DNA of 64,000 nt from Schizochytrium sp. TIO01 (GCA_004764695.1 SMSO01000036.1:1818001-1882000); one strand, 5' to 3'. Counted from the first letter of the stretch, positions 50,247-61,418 are shown. Notes: generated from the sequence alone by a model not told the origin. Numbers and translations: made by a program.

Positions 50247-52312
50247 TTCCGAGAGCGGCTTGAGAGCGGCGCGCGTTGATCTGCATTGGTTCGCATTGAT
50301 TTGCAGCGCAGATTTGCCTTCTTGGGCCATAATTCAGAGCGCCGGAGCGTGTCCTCGATGGAGCAGCTTACAAAACAAGTGCCCGCGCCATGATTCAGAA
50401 GCCGTTGTTGCTTGCTCTTGCTTTAGCTTTAGCTTGGTCTTGCGTTTAGCTTGCTTTTGGCTTGCTTTTGGCTTGCTTTCTCGAGGCCAGCGAGGTCAGA
50501 GAGTCAGGATACGAGGCGATGGAGAGCCCTGCGGACTTTTGTGCAGAGGCCGGGGCCACTGGAGATGCAGCTGGGTAGCTATAGCTCGCAAGGAGATGCG
50601 TTGTGACTGCGCTCCGGCAAACTTATTGAACATTGAGTGGGCCAGACACAGCTGAGAAGCTGCTGCTCAGGACGTTGAGCGACATCAGAAGTGGGAGGGG
50701 GTCAGCTGGGACAGCTTTCCTACTCGGCGAGATAGACTTCAGGACGAAGATGTCCGAGCACACACGCGCGAGCTCTGGAAGTAAAGTAGGTAGCTCGCAC
50801 TCTTCGGAAAGGTCTCAGAGATGTGCGAGGAGTAGCTCAAGCGGAATAGCAAGAGGTGCTGATGCCGCGTAGTTTATTTGAGAAAGCAACGACGATCGCA
50901 TGAGTGGACCGAAAGATGCTAAAGAAAGAAAGCACGAGTCTTCATTGAGTGGTGCTTGGGGAGGAAATTTGTCCGTTACACAGAAATTGAGGCCAATCCG
51001 GGATACGGTTTTAATTCTTCTCTTCTGGTATCAAATTGGTGGAAGTTTCGTTACCTTAGTTGAAATGTTGAGTCCAACCATGACTCGACAGGTGTTCGTT
51101 CCCCTGAGGGGGTCGCAAACTCCAGAAGATGTCGGCCGCCGGGTCATCGAAGATCTGAAGTTCCTGTTCCTTTCGTCATCTATGGTCGAAAATGAATGAA
51201 TCAATCTTATTACTGCTAACCATTTCAACACTAGAGAAGCATGCATGTACTAATCTGTGTCTATCCCCAAGCTCTACACCACGCTCTCGCCACTGGAGAA
51301 AAGAGAACTGGAGACAAGAACAAGAAGAAGAAGTACGAGCAGAGGAGGAGATATAATATTATGAAAATTTTGAGTCAGTTTGATATTTACAAACAACCAG
51401 GCTAAGTTCTTGAGAACCGGGGCCGGCCTTACCTAATGTTTTGTCAGAACAATCAATCATGGTAAGTCCCACGCGCACTTTCTCTTCCAAGAATTATAAG
51501 TTTCAAAGTTTCTGTGCAACTGATCTGTATTTTAGTCTTGGGTGAAAGGGGCATTGGGTGATTATTTTTTTAGTATTTTTTTAACCAAGGTCCGATTTGC
51601 TTTAAAAAATACTTTTAATTTTAGATACATATTATATTATATATATATTAAAAATACATTTAAATTCAAAAGATTCTAACTCTTTGCCTAGGTAGGTAGT
51701 CATTACACTAATCAGCCAGCAGAAATGAGTTTAAATCTTTTATTAAAAACAATTATATATGGCTCAAGTAAACAAACACTCGAGCCAAAACAATCACCGT
51801 GCGGTAGCAAATGCTCTTAAGGGGCATGGTGAATATAGTTTTTGTATTTAGATTTTTAATTAAAATTATATCATGAGAGAAGAGAAGAGAGAGAGACTAT
51901 AATTTGAATACCAAGTCTTAGGTGCCAATAAATAGAAGCAAGCTTCGGCATGAAACTCTGTAGATGTGCTTCGAGTGACGCTGGAGAAGATATTAAGAAA
52001 CTAGGCAAGGACATATACCTGACCAAGCTGCTGCGAAACTTCCTATTCAGGTGATTGGTTGTAAAACAAAACTGGTTTTTGGACTCGTTCGTTAAATCGA
52101 ACTCATAAAGACCTTCGATAGTTGTTTGAGGATGTGAAACAGAATGTAGAATGGTTTGCCAACAGCGCCATTCTATAGTCCCTCTTGATGGGCAAGTTAA
52201 ATCAAAGTTAATGGCCCCTTCAAAATAGGATTTCGATTATATTAAAAAGAAATTGAGGTGTGAAGCCTGGAGAGAATGAGGACTAATCCCTGTTATTATT
52301 TTAAAATAATAT

Positions 52313-52369
52313 AATAGATAGATAGATAGATAGATACATAGATAGACGATAGATAGATAGATAGATAGA

Positions 52370-52437
<68 letters not shown>
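52313..52437. repeat. (GATA)n microsatellite, about 125 bp
   Basis: This is the longest simple repeat in the window: about 30 GATA units with a few interruptions, 490 bp upstream of the Frizzled-like gene. Confidence 0.95.
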
Positions 52438-52924
52438 AGAGTGTTACTCGCGTATTTAGCGTCACACCACCTTGAAAGTCCGTGTCCATACATCGCGGAT
52501 GACTTAAGGACCATGCAAGCATTTTGTATATATACATATTGTATTCACAAGTGAATACACCTCGCTTTAGGTTGAGGAAGTTTAGGCGCGTCCGTAATTG
52601 CAACGGTCAAATTGCATAGTTTTATTTTGTTTTTTGTTCCTTCCAACAATTCGATTGACTGGAGAAACAATAGGTGCACCTACCAATAACAACAAAGATA
52701 GTCGGCAAGTTAATAACACTGGAAAACATTGTGTTTTAGCTTGTGCTTCGATTGTTGACCTTTCTGTCATCCCTACTCAGATAGCTCTATTGTTCAAGCA
52801 GTGCTGCGGGGGAATGATGCTGTACGCCTTTGCTGATTACCGGAATACTAAGAAAGCCTACAGCACACATAGAAGGAAAGGCAAAACATGAATTGGGCAC
52901 ATTGGAGATGCTGCTTGTTCATTT

Positions 52925-55129
52925 ATGAGACAAGACCTGGACTTGGCAGTAATGCTTGGCTTAATAACGAGAATGTCGGCAGCAACGTGTGGAATGCACG
53001 GCATTAATCAATCGTGGAATGCTACCATCACGTCCATGTTGAGGAATTTAATCAAAGTAGAGATTCCAAGACCACATATGAGCACGAGGGATGTGCGAGT
53101 ATTACGGCAAAACATTGGTCCTGGATTTCTCACTCAAATATGTATTTTCTGCTTTACTTTTCTACTCTTGCCAGATTTGACTTGTGGCAATAACATGTCT
53201 GAGGCGATTCTGGATTTGGGACGAGAGCAAAAACAGTCAGCACGGGAAACATCCACCAGTGTAAGCATTGTGGATGTACGCGGGGAGTGCCAGCGTATTG
53301 AACTTGATGGTCTCTGTCAGTATGTACTTGATGTCTTAGAAATGGAGAATGGGGAAGAAGATCGTTTGGTATGGGTACCAACAGAGGTTGAGCTCAGTAA
53401 TGGCACAGTGCTTTCGCTTGGAATGGAGTATATGCAAAAATTGCAGGAAACAAACGAAAACACTCAAAATCTTATCGCGAGCTTCCTCGAAACAGAGTGT
53501 TTCCTAGCAACTTTCGCGGGCATCTGTCTCGATTATCTTGTAGGTTGCGTAGAAATTGATGGGCGAGCGTACCCGCGTCAATCTTGCGTTAGCACTTGCG
53601 AGGGCTTATGGAATTTTTGCGAAGGTCCATTCACTTTTGCTGCCATTACAGCTTCTTATCAGAGAGTGCCCCTTTGCGGCATCTTCAATGACCAGTGGCA
53701 GTATATTGAAACGCCTACGTTGACATCCTTGGAAAGCGATATTGTGCTGCCCTTAGATTATGTCGGCTTGACAAGATATCAAACTGGTGTATATGAAGTT
53801 GGAGAGCCCCCAGTAGAGGTAACATGTAGAAACGACGAAGTTGCTACCAACAAACTAGATCCGGAATTGTATTCCATCCTACTGGAATGTCAAATGGAGA
53901 TTTCCTGCGATGGTCCACTTAATAAGAGTGTAGATGACATGAATTGTCCAACGTGTGGTGTTGTATGCCCACCCGCGGGAACTGAGTTATCTCAGGCTTT
54001 AGTCAACATTCAGCTCTACTCTGCGCTGGCTGCACTCCCATTCCTTGTTGTTCTATCAATTCGTGGATGCATGAGACATTCTAACAGTCTAGCAGAAAAA
54101 ATTCTGATTATTTGTACATTTGAAGGGTTAATTTACTCATCTCTTTTAGTTGCTTTTCTTAGTCTTGGGAATACGGGATGCCCAAGCTCGGGAATGCTCC
54201 GGTCGCCCTATGCTAATTACAACACAACAGACAAAAAGCAGTTTTGGAGCGAGACTCCAATTCAAGAGATCTCGTGCGCTATCCTAAGACCATCGATCCA
54301 CCTCTTACAATCTATGTACGGCGCCGTTGCTACTTTTGTCGTCGTAATTTTCGAAAATGTAAATCGCGCAATACGCTTTCAGCCACCTCTACATGGTATC
54401 CTGGATGGGTTTTCAGGTATCGTCGGCATCTTTTTAATAATTATTATCCCTTTGTGTGGTGTAGCTGCTACCAGTACATTAGGCGAATACCTTTTAGAGG
54501 ATCATCTAGATGATCGCTACCAACTAGATCTAGTTCGCTACCTTTATACATGTGGTCCATCTTACAGCACTCACTATGGTGATGCTGTAGCATCGGAAGC
54601 ACCATTTGCATTATACGCAGTCATTTGTATATTCTTTGCTGTTAAACTCTTGCGACTATGCCACCAAATGTCCCTTTCTGCAGAACAGCATATTCAACTC
54701 AAGACAATAGCTGAGCTGTCAAAGACTCTATCCCGGCAAGTTCTGCTTCTCACATTAGGTACACTCACCTTTCTGGTAGTGACAAGCATTCACAATGCCT
54801 CATTCCGGGCATTGGTCAACGAATATGCTAATCAGTTCAACTACTATTTGATTTGTAGTATAGGCAGTGTCCTTGATGGATCTGCGTGCGAGCCGCCTGA
54901 TCCTCTTCATGTTGGCCCAGTCTTCTATCTGTTTGCGACCTTTTCATGGAATCTATTGCCTCTTTTTGTCTCACTTTTCCTCATTCTTTCTGTAGCTGCG
55001 AAAAAGCTTTCTGCACGCAATTTGGTCAAAAGTGTAACTACCTCGCTCAAGTCAACGGCTCAATCTACACGCGTTGCTCCAGCACATTCTGTTCAATCTA
55101 AATTCGTTCCAGAAACTCGCAATGACTAG
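52925..55129 (+). CDS. Frizzled/Smoothened-like seven-transmembrane receptor
   Basis: The open frame gives 734 residues from an ATG at 52925. A second ATG at 53078 is followed by a classical signal peptide (GFLTQICIFCFTFLLLPDLTCG region) and may be the real start, giving 683 residues. The extracellular part is Cys-rich. The segment with CLDYLVGC, YPRQSCVSTCEGLW and NFCEGPF follows the spacing of a Frizzled cysteine-rich domain. A second Cys-rich patch near NCPTCGVVC precedes the membrane region. About seven hydrophobic helices follow, beginning at SALAALPFLVVL and ending at LPLFVSLFLILSV, and then a short basic tail. The KTxxxW Dishevelled-binding motif of animal Frizzled is not seen. Frizzled-like receptors without that motif are known in Dictyostelium and other protists. 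Ligand and signalling partner are unknown. Confidence 0.78.
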   Translation: MRQDLDLAVMLGLITRMSAATCGMHGINQSWNATITSMLRNLIKVEIPRPHMSTRDVRVLRQNIGPGFLTQICIFCFTFLLLPDLTCGNNMSEAILDLGREQKQSARETSTSVSIVDVRGECQRIELDGLCQYVLDVLEMENGEEDRLVWVPTEVELSNGTVLSLGMEYMQKLQETNENTQNLIASFLETECFLATFAGICLDYLVGCVEIDGRAYPRQSCVSTCEGLWNFCEGPFTFAAITASYQRVPLCGIFNDQWQYIETPTLTSLESDIVLPLDYVGLTRYQTGVYEVGEPPVEVTCRNDEVATNKLDPELYSILLECQMEISCDGPLNKSVDDMNCPTCGVVCPPAGTELSQALVNIQLYSALAALPFLVVLSIRGCMRHSNSLAEKILIICTFEGLIYSSLLVAFLSLGNTGCPSSGMLRSPYANYNTTDKKQFWSETPIQEISCAILRPSIHLLQSMYGAVATFVVVIFENVNRAIRFQPPLHGILDGFSGIVGIFLIIIIPLCGVAATSTLGEYLLEDHLDDRYQLDLVRYLYTCGPSYSTHYGDAVASEAPFALYAVICIFFAVKLLRLCHQMSLSAEQHIQLKTIAELSKTLSRQVLLLTLGTLTFLVVTSIHNASFRALVNEYANQFNYYLICSIGSVLDGSACEPPDPLHVGPVFYLFATFSWNLLPLFVSLFLILSVAAKKLSARNLVKSVTTSLKSTAQSTRVAPAHSVQSKFVPETRND

Positions 55130-55269
55130 ATGAGAATAAAAAGTGGATACTCAAAATCTTTACAAATACTACTCACGACGCAGGCAGGGAGTTTCACTCG
55201 TGGCTTCGCTCGTGGACTCTGGAGAGACAGGCCCAGAAATAGGTTTGCGGTGCTTCATGTTGGCTCTGT
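55130..55269. other. Short convergent 3' spacer
   Basis: Only 140 bp separate the receptor and reductase stop codons, so their 3' UTRs probably overlap. Confidence 0.5.
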
Positions 55270-56274
55270 CTAAAGGGGAAAAAACGGAATCATCATGGAA
55301 GTTGTCCTTTGTACATATCGGTAGTTTGGGCGTCGTTCAAGCATGCGTTCCTCCATTAAGGGGACCGAGGCGAAAGTAAAGAGAGCAACGATGAGAACAA
55401 AGCCTAGGCCTGACCACCAGTACTCGTTTCGAGACGCGAGTGCATGAATGTATAACCCCAACCAAAAAAGTTGTTCACCGAAATAGTTGGGATGCCTTGA
55501 ATATCGCCAGAGACCTTCGTGCATGCATTCATCAGGAGGATGTTCTTTCTTGCGCCAAGTTCGCATTTGCTCATCTGCAAAAAACTGAATGGTTGCAGCG
55601 CCGATACAAACACACATAGCTATAACATCTAAAACATTAAATTCTTTTGCATGAACTTCAGTCACACTCGAATACATTGCAAGAAATGCAGGTATCATGG
55701 CAATATAAACAAAGATCGTCGGTACAATCATGATACCGACCAAACAGCCGCCTAGCCAGTAAGTCCATTTGGGCAAGCCTTTTCTTTCGAAAGAATCTCG
55801 GATATTCACGTAGCGAAAATCTTCATGGGCAAGTCCACCTTGCCATCCAACGACCCAGTTCCTTGTCAGACGGGCAGCCCAAGTCCATATACTCAATGTT
55901 ATCAAGGCCAAGCGGGCTTTAGGAACGTCCTTTTTGTCTACAAGGGATACTATGAGCCAATAAATAACAATTAATGCCGGGTAGATGCTCCAGTATGCAT
56001 CGTAAAGACTCGAATTATTGACAATAATTGCAGAGATCCAAATTACGAGCGTACCAACCACATCTGCCACTGCTGCCAGAAAAAGTGGATATGCTGGGAT
56101 ACCTTGGATAGTCCAATTGGCCAATGTAGAGTGGTATCTATCATAGACAGCGAACGCAACAGCAGCACCTGCAGCTGTTGCAACAGCATACCAAGCCCAT
56201 ACATAGATGTGGCAAGCAGTAAGGCTCCATCTGTGTGCGAAGCGTCCTGTCGTTCCGTTGTACGCAGAGTTCAT
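55270..56274 (-). CDS. DUF1295 / steroid 5-alpha-reductase-like membrane protein
   Basis: This 334-residue protein starts at an ATG at 56274. It has about eight hydrophobic segments. The C-terminal third holds the family signature EGLWRYSRHPNYFGEQLFW, followed by SVPLMEERMLERRPNY. This places it in the DUF1295 branch of the steroid reductase / isoprenylcysteine methyltransferase superfamily. Members with known function reduce double bonds in sterols, enoyl-CoAs or related lipids using NADPH in the ER membrane. The Arg-His-Pro-Asn-Tyr region and the Glu/Arg pair near the C-terminus are the cofactor-binding residues in relatives. The substrate cannot be read from the sequence. The length fits the ~280-340 residues of DUF1295 proteins. 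Confidence 0.9.
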   Translation of the reverse strand: MNSAYNGTTGRFAHRWSLTACHIYVWAWYAVATAAGAAVAFAVYDRYHSTLANWTIQGIPAYPLFLAAVADVVGTLVIWISAIIVNNSSLYDAYWSIYPALIVIYWLIVSLVDKKDVPKARLALITLSIWTWAARLTRNWVVGWQGGLAHEDFRYVNIRDSFERKGLPKWTYWLGGCLVGIMIVPTIFVYIAMIPAFLAMYSSVTEVHAKEFNVLDVIAMCVCIGAATIQFFADEQMRTWRKKEHPPDECMHEGLWRYSRHPNYFGEQLFWLGLYIHALASRNEYWWSGLGFVLIVALFTFASVPLMEERMLERRPNYRYVQRTTSMMIPFFPL

Positions 56275-57438
56275 GACTGAAGCGCCGGCGTGCTCAACAA
56301 CCCTTGCTAGACGCTGCTCAAGAACAATTGGTCTTTAGGTGCCGTGATACCTCACCTGAAGTCGATCTTCTTCTGAGTTAGATAGTACTTTTTAGTTGTA
56401 TACGCCCTTTATTACGAGAAGTGGGTGAAAAAAGTACACACGCCTATTCCAGCTAGAGGAGCACTTGAAGCCAAATATCTCGCAAAGTTCAAGATGGCCA
56501 GAGGTGATAAAACAGAAGAGCACATGCAATAGTACTTGCATCCATTAAAAGAATTCAACATTCGGTCTGACAAATATGATGTACTACTACTAAGTTTGAG
56601 GCACATAACTAACGAGTAAGTATACTGTGACCTACCTCTAGAGTAGGAAAAAGATGAAGTATTTCCTTCTGTTAGTTACTTACATGTACTACTACCTACT
56701 AATTAGAACAATGAACCCATTTATAATTAGAAAAGCATACAAATGACACCACAATGGTACAATGTCGAGGTTGTTTATCAATGGTTTATCTTGCAACTAT
56801 AGATATGTACCCCATGGCATCGCAAAGTACTCAGCTTGTTTCTTTGAATCGAGTGATCTTTTTGGCTTAAGATGAGGTGCTGCTCGAGTTCAAGGATTGA
56901 TTGGAGTACTGAGAGCGGCGCTTCAGCTGTTTTACTAACTAACCAGCTTGAGGTTGCTCCTACTGACAATAGTTCGCGAGTCTAATTCCTTTCCTGCGCC
57001 TGATCTCTGAGACCTTCATTTCACGGCAGAGTCTGTTGATTAGAGCAAGGTTGGCATTGCGGCAGCTCTGCGAACTCGAAGCTAGGCGATGCGCTTGCTT
57101 TGCTGCCCCGTTGAACTCCTCGGTGGGCACCCAAGCAATCAGCACGTCGCAGCGATGAAAAGCCCTAGCCGGTTTGCCTTCTCAGGCCGGCCAGTCCCAA
57201 CCCACTCTCTTGAAGAACGTCAATCAGCTTCAGAAGCATCGTCTGCTGCACCTGCAAACCTTGGAGTCGAAGTAGTTCCCATGCATGCCCGTCCTCCTAC
57301 AAAAAATTCGACAGCGTCACCAAGCCGACCTGACGAACTACGATGTTCAAGGCGTCGAACTCCGGGAAAGCATTGGCGAGAAGCGGCACCACCACAAAGG
57401 AGTGCTGCGACTGCCTCAGATCTGTCAGCGCCACTCCG

Positions 57439-57509
57439 ACACACACACACACACGCGCAAATGAATGAATGAATGAATGAATGAATGAATGAATGAATGA
57501 ATGAATGAA
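57439..57509. repeat. (CA)n and (GAAT)n microsatellites
   Basis: A CA run is directly followed by about twelve GAAT units. Confidence 0.92.
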
Positions 57510-57880
57510 ACAATAAATAAATACACGCACGAACAAAGAAAGAAATAAAGAAAGAAGATACAGATAGACAGACACAGGGACACGAGCACAGTTTTGCTAA
57601 GCCTCGGCGATGGAAAGTGCTCAGTCAGCACGATTGAAGGCGCTGAGGATAGACTAATCAATCAATCGACAACGTGAAAAGCGATCCTCGATTGAAGGGT
57701 CAATCTCGAAGCATTATCCTTCGTTTCGGACGAAGTAAAGATGTTTGCCCAAAGCATTGCATTGCATTGCAAACGCACTGAAAGCCGACTAAGTTTCTAT
57801 GCTCAAGTCACCGAAGAAGATGGAAGATGGAGAAGCAGAACGACGAACCTTAGAGCATAACCACGATGACAAATCGTGAT

Positions 57881-57987
57881 TGATGTCTTGATGTCTTGAT
57901 GTCTTGATGTCTTGATGTCTTGATGTATTGGTGTATTGATGTATTGATATATTGGTGTATTGATTGATGTATTGATTGATGTATTGG
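57881..57987. repeat. Minisatellite of TTGATGTCT/TTGATGTAT-type units
   Basis: Five near-identical TTGATGTC units are followed by diverged TTGATGTA and TTGGTGTA units over about 105 bp. The gradient from perfect to diverged copies suggests growth from the left end. Confidence 0.85.
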
Positions 57988-59132
57988 ACTTTTTTTTCTA
58001 AAATTGAGTCATGATTGCAGCAAATGAGCGAGGTTTCCAAATCTCGTCGAACCTCCTAGGAGTACCTATGACCGACTGCATTGCATTCACTGGAAGTCGT
58101 CCCGAAAGATTCCTCCGCCTAGCCTGCATGAACTGCACAGCGGCCGGTGTCTCTCACCTCGCAGCGCATTCGTTGTCTTGTGGATTGCAAAGATCGCTGG
58201 CGTTGAAGTTGACCGTGATGGTTTCGAAGTCGCTGATTAATCGTGTTCTTGAGAAGAAAAAAAAAAAAAGTGCGGTCGTCTTTCATTCAGGGAAGATGGC
58301 ACCCCGAAGCAAGATGGAGGTTCGGTTCGGGTCCTCTACGAAACTGTCCATACAGTTACTGTGTTTTTCTCAATAACAGACAAGGAGTTATTATGCCGGG
58401 ACGTAGGGAATTTGTGCGATAATTTCCAACGAATTAAGTCTTGCTCAGGTGAACTTTTAAAAATTGCATTTCTTTCTCTTTTAAAGTATTTAGTTATAAA
58501 AGAGTATGAGAAAATGAGGGAGACTCAAAAAAGCCACAGAAGCGCCAGAACTGCAACAGCAGAGCGGAGGAAGCCCAGCTCAAAGGCCTCCGCTCAGCAC
58601 GGCCAACGCTGGTGCTCTTGAAAGGAGTCGAGAGAAACTCCTTCGCTACAATAAGCTACGTCGAGATCTCTACGCTTCGAAACTAGCTTTGCTGGCTCAG
58701 CACGGGCCAGACCGTGATCATCGATCGTGCATCGATAGCGAACTACTAGGTACCTATAGTCTCTGAAAGCGAGGCCTTCAAAAGCAAGAATAACTCGAGG
58801 CTAGTGTAAGATCAAGCGTCGCATTCATCTGGAATCGAAGCCACGGAGGCTTCGGCAGCTACTTCGCCTTCTCATTGTCTACTTTTCGGGCTTTTCACTG
58901 TGTCTGTATTGTGCAGGTGATAAAATATATATACTTCTCGCACGCTCGCTCACCACAGGAATCTAAGTAAATTTCTGCTTTAGTTTATCTATAATTGTCT
59001 CGTGGCCTACGGTCCACACTACATCAAGGACATTGACCTTGACCTGTGACTTCACATTTGTTTAGTGTATGTTGCTTAGAGCCTGTGCGAAAGAATAGCG
59101 TCCAATCCAGATAGTGGCAGCTTGCACAGATT

Positions 59133-61277
59133 ATGGAGGAAGAGCAGGACCGCAGAACACGCAGATATGGCCGTAGAGGATGGCCAAAGACTACACCACC
59201 CACACGTCTTCAGACTGCTTCTACAGTAAGTCATCCAACCTCATACTTTGTTTTTGACGATACGGTGCCAGCGGCATCTCCACGCCAAGGAAATAGCCCA
59301 ACAGGAGATATATTCACAGCACAGTCCCAATCTCCGCCTTCAGTGGCCCCTTCAGCATGGTTTACGTACAAGGAGCCGAAAGCACCACCCAGAGAAGACT
59401 TAAGTTTTGCACCTGATACACCTGTTCGTGGCAAGGGGCGCCCAACACACGCAACCTCTTTCTGGGCAAGTGGAGATGGTGAAGAAGCTTATGGCGCGCC
59501 CATCTATGCTGCCCAGCTCGCAAACGGGTCAATTTCAATCGACGAAAAAGATGCTGCCGAAGGCAAGTGCCGTCGAAGGAAGCGTAAAATGATTTGCTTG
59601 GCGATTCTAATCCTCATTATTATTATCGCTGTTGTGTGTGGAGCAGTAATTTCTATCAAAGTGAAAACTTCATCGGATCTCTTAGGACAAACAGTATCCG
59701 GAGAAGAATCTGACAGTGTATCACCAACAGCACAATCAACTAAAGCTCCTACCACACAACCAACGCCACTCCCCACGACATCGCCAACAACGCCCAACCC
59801 TACAACTGTACCAACACTGAGCCCTGTAGAAGTGGCGACTCCATCAGCAAGACCCCTTTCTGTCAATCGAAGTCTTGATGAGAACGGAATGCCCTATTGG
59901 GATTGGAACTGGGTGCAAATATGGACTCAAAGAGGACGGAAAAATTCTACTGTATCAGAAGCTGACCTGGCCTTCATAGAAACTTATCCAGTCTCAATGT
60001 ATGTAGTAAGCAAATCAGTGTCGCAAGATGTTGAGCCGGGGTATGTCCACAATCTTGGTAAACAAGAGGAAGATCTGGCACTTATTAAGGCAAGGGTGTC
60101 TGACCTTCCTGTTTTTTCATATTTAAACTCGGCTCTAAATTTTCCCATGCTTGACAACGTTTGGTGTCCTTTGCAGAATATGACTGATTCGGGCGTTTTA
60201 CCAAACTATCTGTACTCTGCAAGTAAACCACGATATGGCTGTGTTGATTACGGAAATGGTACTTACGGCCGTACAAATAAAATCTCTTCAAGTGAAGAAA
60301 ACATTCCTATGTACGATTTGCGCATGTCTGAAGTTGCAGACACACTAGTATACTTTGCTAACCTTACGAGGGAAGCCGGATTTGAAGGCATTTTCTTAGA
60401 TAGGGCTGACGTAAACTGCGCGAACGGGCGTGTCTGTCAGCCCACAAAGAGCGCATGGGTCCCCACGGTTTTCTCAACAAAAGCAGAGGCCTACGCTTGG
60501 GACTCTGCGCATGATGATACCATGCGCCGTATACAAAATGAATCATTTGTTAATCATGTAGTGGTTGGCAACAATCGTAACGTGGAAGGCCTAAGTGGAC
60601 GCCAACATGAAAAATTCGGCATTGAAGAATACTACCTGAAGCCATCAAGTGCGTTAGCCTCTTTCATGGAAGGCGCTCGTAGTGGCAAGCTTATCCAAGC
60701 CTTTGCTAATCCGTGTTCTCTTGATGAAGTGGTTATCACCCCGAATGCAGGAACTCAACTTCTCAGTGGCCGATTCATGAGAGTCAATACTTTAGCCATG
60801 TTTCTTATTGGCATGTGTAAATATTCGTACTACTCATGCGCGCTTGGATTTATTGCTGATAACTCATGGAATGAGCGGCAAGAGAATAACGCTGACCTCA
60901 ATTTGACTGATGATGAGCTCTGGGCCGGAAATTACTTTTTTGATGAATACATGTATAATCTTGGCGAACCTCAAGGCCTTGCGCTTGAGGAGCATCTCAG
61001 TGATGGTCAATCACTTTACTATCGTGAATTTAAAAGCTCTCTGAACAACAACTACACTAAAGTTTGGCTTCATATTGTGCAGGAAAAGATCCGCACAAGC
61101 TCTACGGGGGAATATGACATTCGTAGTGTCATTTCCTGGGCTGATGGAAATATCAGTACGAGCGATGCATCGGTAAACTTGACGTCGATCCAGGCGTCCT
61201 TTGATGAACTTTACTCTGACTATCTCGAACAAAGTTTCGTACAAAATGAAACGTGCAACACCGGAATCTATACGTAG
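59133..61277 (+). CDS. Type II membrane protein with glycosidase-like TIM barrel
   Basis: This 714-residue protein starts at an ATG at 59133. The cytosolic N-terminal ~150 residues are Pro/Ser-rich and end in a basic stretch (RRRKRK). One membrane helix follows at ~153-176, with no cleaved signal peptide, so the large C-terminal part faces the ER/Golgi lumen or the outside. A Thr/Pro-rich stalk lies at ~195-240, and many Asn-x-Ser/Thr sites follow. The C-terminal ~470 residues look like a TIM barrel of the putative glycosyl hydrolase type (GHL/spherulin-like): MPYWDWNW, YVVSKSV, then DLRMSEVADTLVYFAN and GFEGIFLDRAD, an end-of-strand acidic motif. Stalk plus type II topology is typical of Golgi glycan-processing enzymes. 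No substrate can be assigned. Confidence 0.7.
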   Translation: MEEEQDRRTRRYGRRGWPKTTPPTRLQTASTVSHPTSYFVFDDTVPAASPRQGNSPTGDIFTAQSQSPPSVAPSAWFTYKEPKAPPREDLSFAPDTPVRGKGRPTHATSFWASGDGEEAYGAPIYAAQLANGSISIDEKDAAEGKCRRRKRKMICLAILILIIIIAVVCGAVISIKVKTSSDLLGQTVSGEESDSVSPTAQSTKAPTTQPTPLPTTSPTTPNPTTVPTLSPVEVATPSARPLSVNRSLDENGMPYWDWNWVQIWTQRGRKNSTVSEADLAFIETYPVSMYVVSKSVSQDVEPGYVHNLGKQEEDLALIKARVSDLPVFSYLNSALNFPMLDNVWCPLQNMTDSGVLPNYLYSASKPRYGCVDYGNGTYGRTNKISSSEENIPMYDLRMSEVADTLVYFANLTREAGFEGIFLDRADVNCANGRVCQPTKSAWVPTVFSTKAEAYAWDSAHDDTMRRIQNESFVNHVVVGNNRNVEGLSGRQHEKFGIEEYYLKPSSALASFMEGARSGKLIQAFANPCSLDEVVITPNAGTQLLSGRFMRVNTLAMFLIGMCKYSYYSCALGFIADNSWNERQENNADLNLTDDELWAGNYFFDEYMYNLGEPQGLALEEHLSDGQSLYYREFKSSLNNNYTKVWLHIVQEKIRTSSTGEYDIRSVISWADGNISTSDASVNLTSIQASFDELYSDYLEQSFVQNETCNTGIYT

Positions 61278-61418
61278 TTTTATGAGAAAACTATAATCTA
61301 AACAAGAACGGAAATTGATTAATCGACTAGTACTTGAATTTTGCTTTTTATTTTTTTCAATTCTACGATCATGCTCAATCCCACCGTGTGGTATACAAAC
61401 AGGCTTGAAATTTTGTTC
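61278..61418. other. Short convergent 3' spacer
   Basis: These 141 bp between convergent stop codons are T/A-rich. No further feature is seen. Confidence 0.5.

Larger units (their letters stand above)
47222..52924. other. Large gene-free, microsatellite-rich gap
   Basis: This 5.7-kb tract holds no convincing gene. It is crowded with simple repeats: CGAT and GAAT (47621-47657), CAAA (47959-47995), TTTC (48050-48108), CCTAA (48569-48613), GAG (48879-48913), GCT (49521-49542), TTTG/TCTG (50197-50246) and GATA (52313-52437). It also has at least six dispersed GTAGGTA-type motifs. A GC-rich patch lies at 49850-50160. Short frames at 48143-48379 and 50900-51199 show no domain. The CDC50 promoter lies at the left end. 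Confidence 0.5.
56275..59132. other. Repeat-rich gap between the reductase and the TIM-barrel gene
   Basis: This 2.9-kb region contains dispersed-motif copies at about 56630, 56687 and 58743, a CA run (57439-57454), GAAT repeats (57461-57509), a TGATGTCT/TGATGTAT minisatellite (57881-57987) and an A-run at about 58256-58268. Short frames at 57089-57472 and 58011-58621 show no domain. No gene is supported. Confidence 0.45.

Noticed and set aside
52295-52603. Tyr/Ile/Leu/Ser-repeat frames on the minus strand
   Set aside because: They are translations of the (GATA)n microsatellite.
57089-57472. 127-codon plus-strand frame
   Set aside because: No domain, biased composition, and it runs into CA and GAAT microsatellites.
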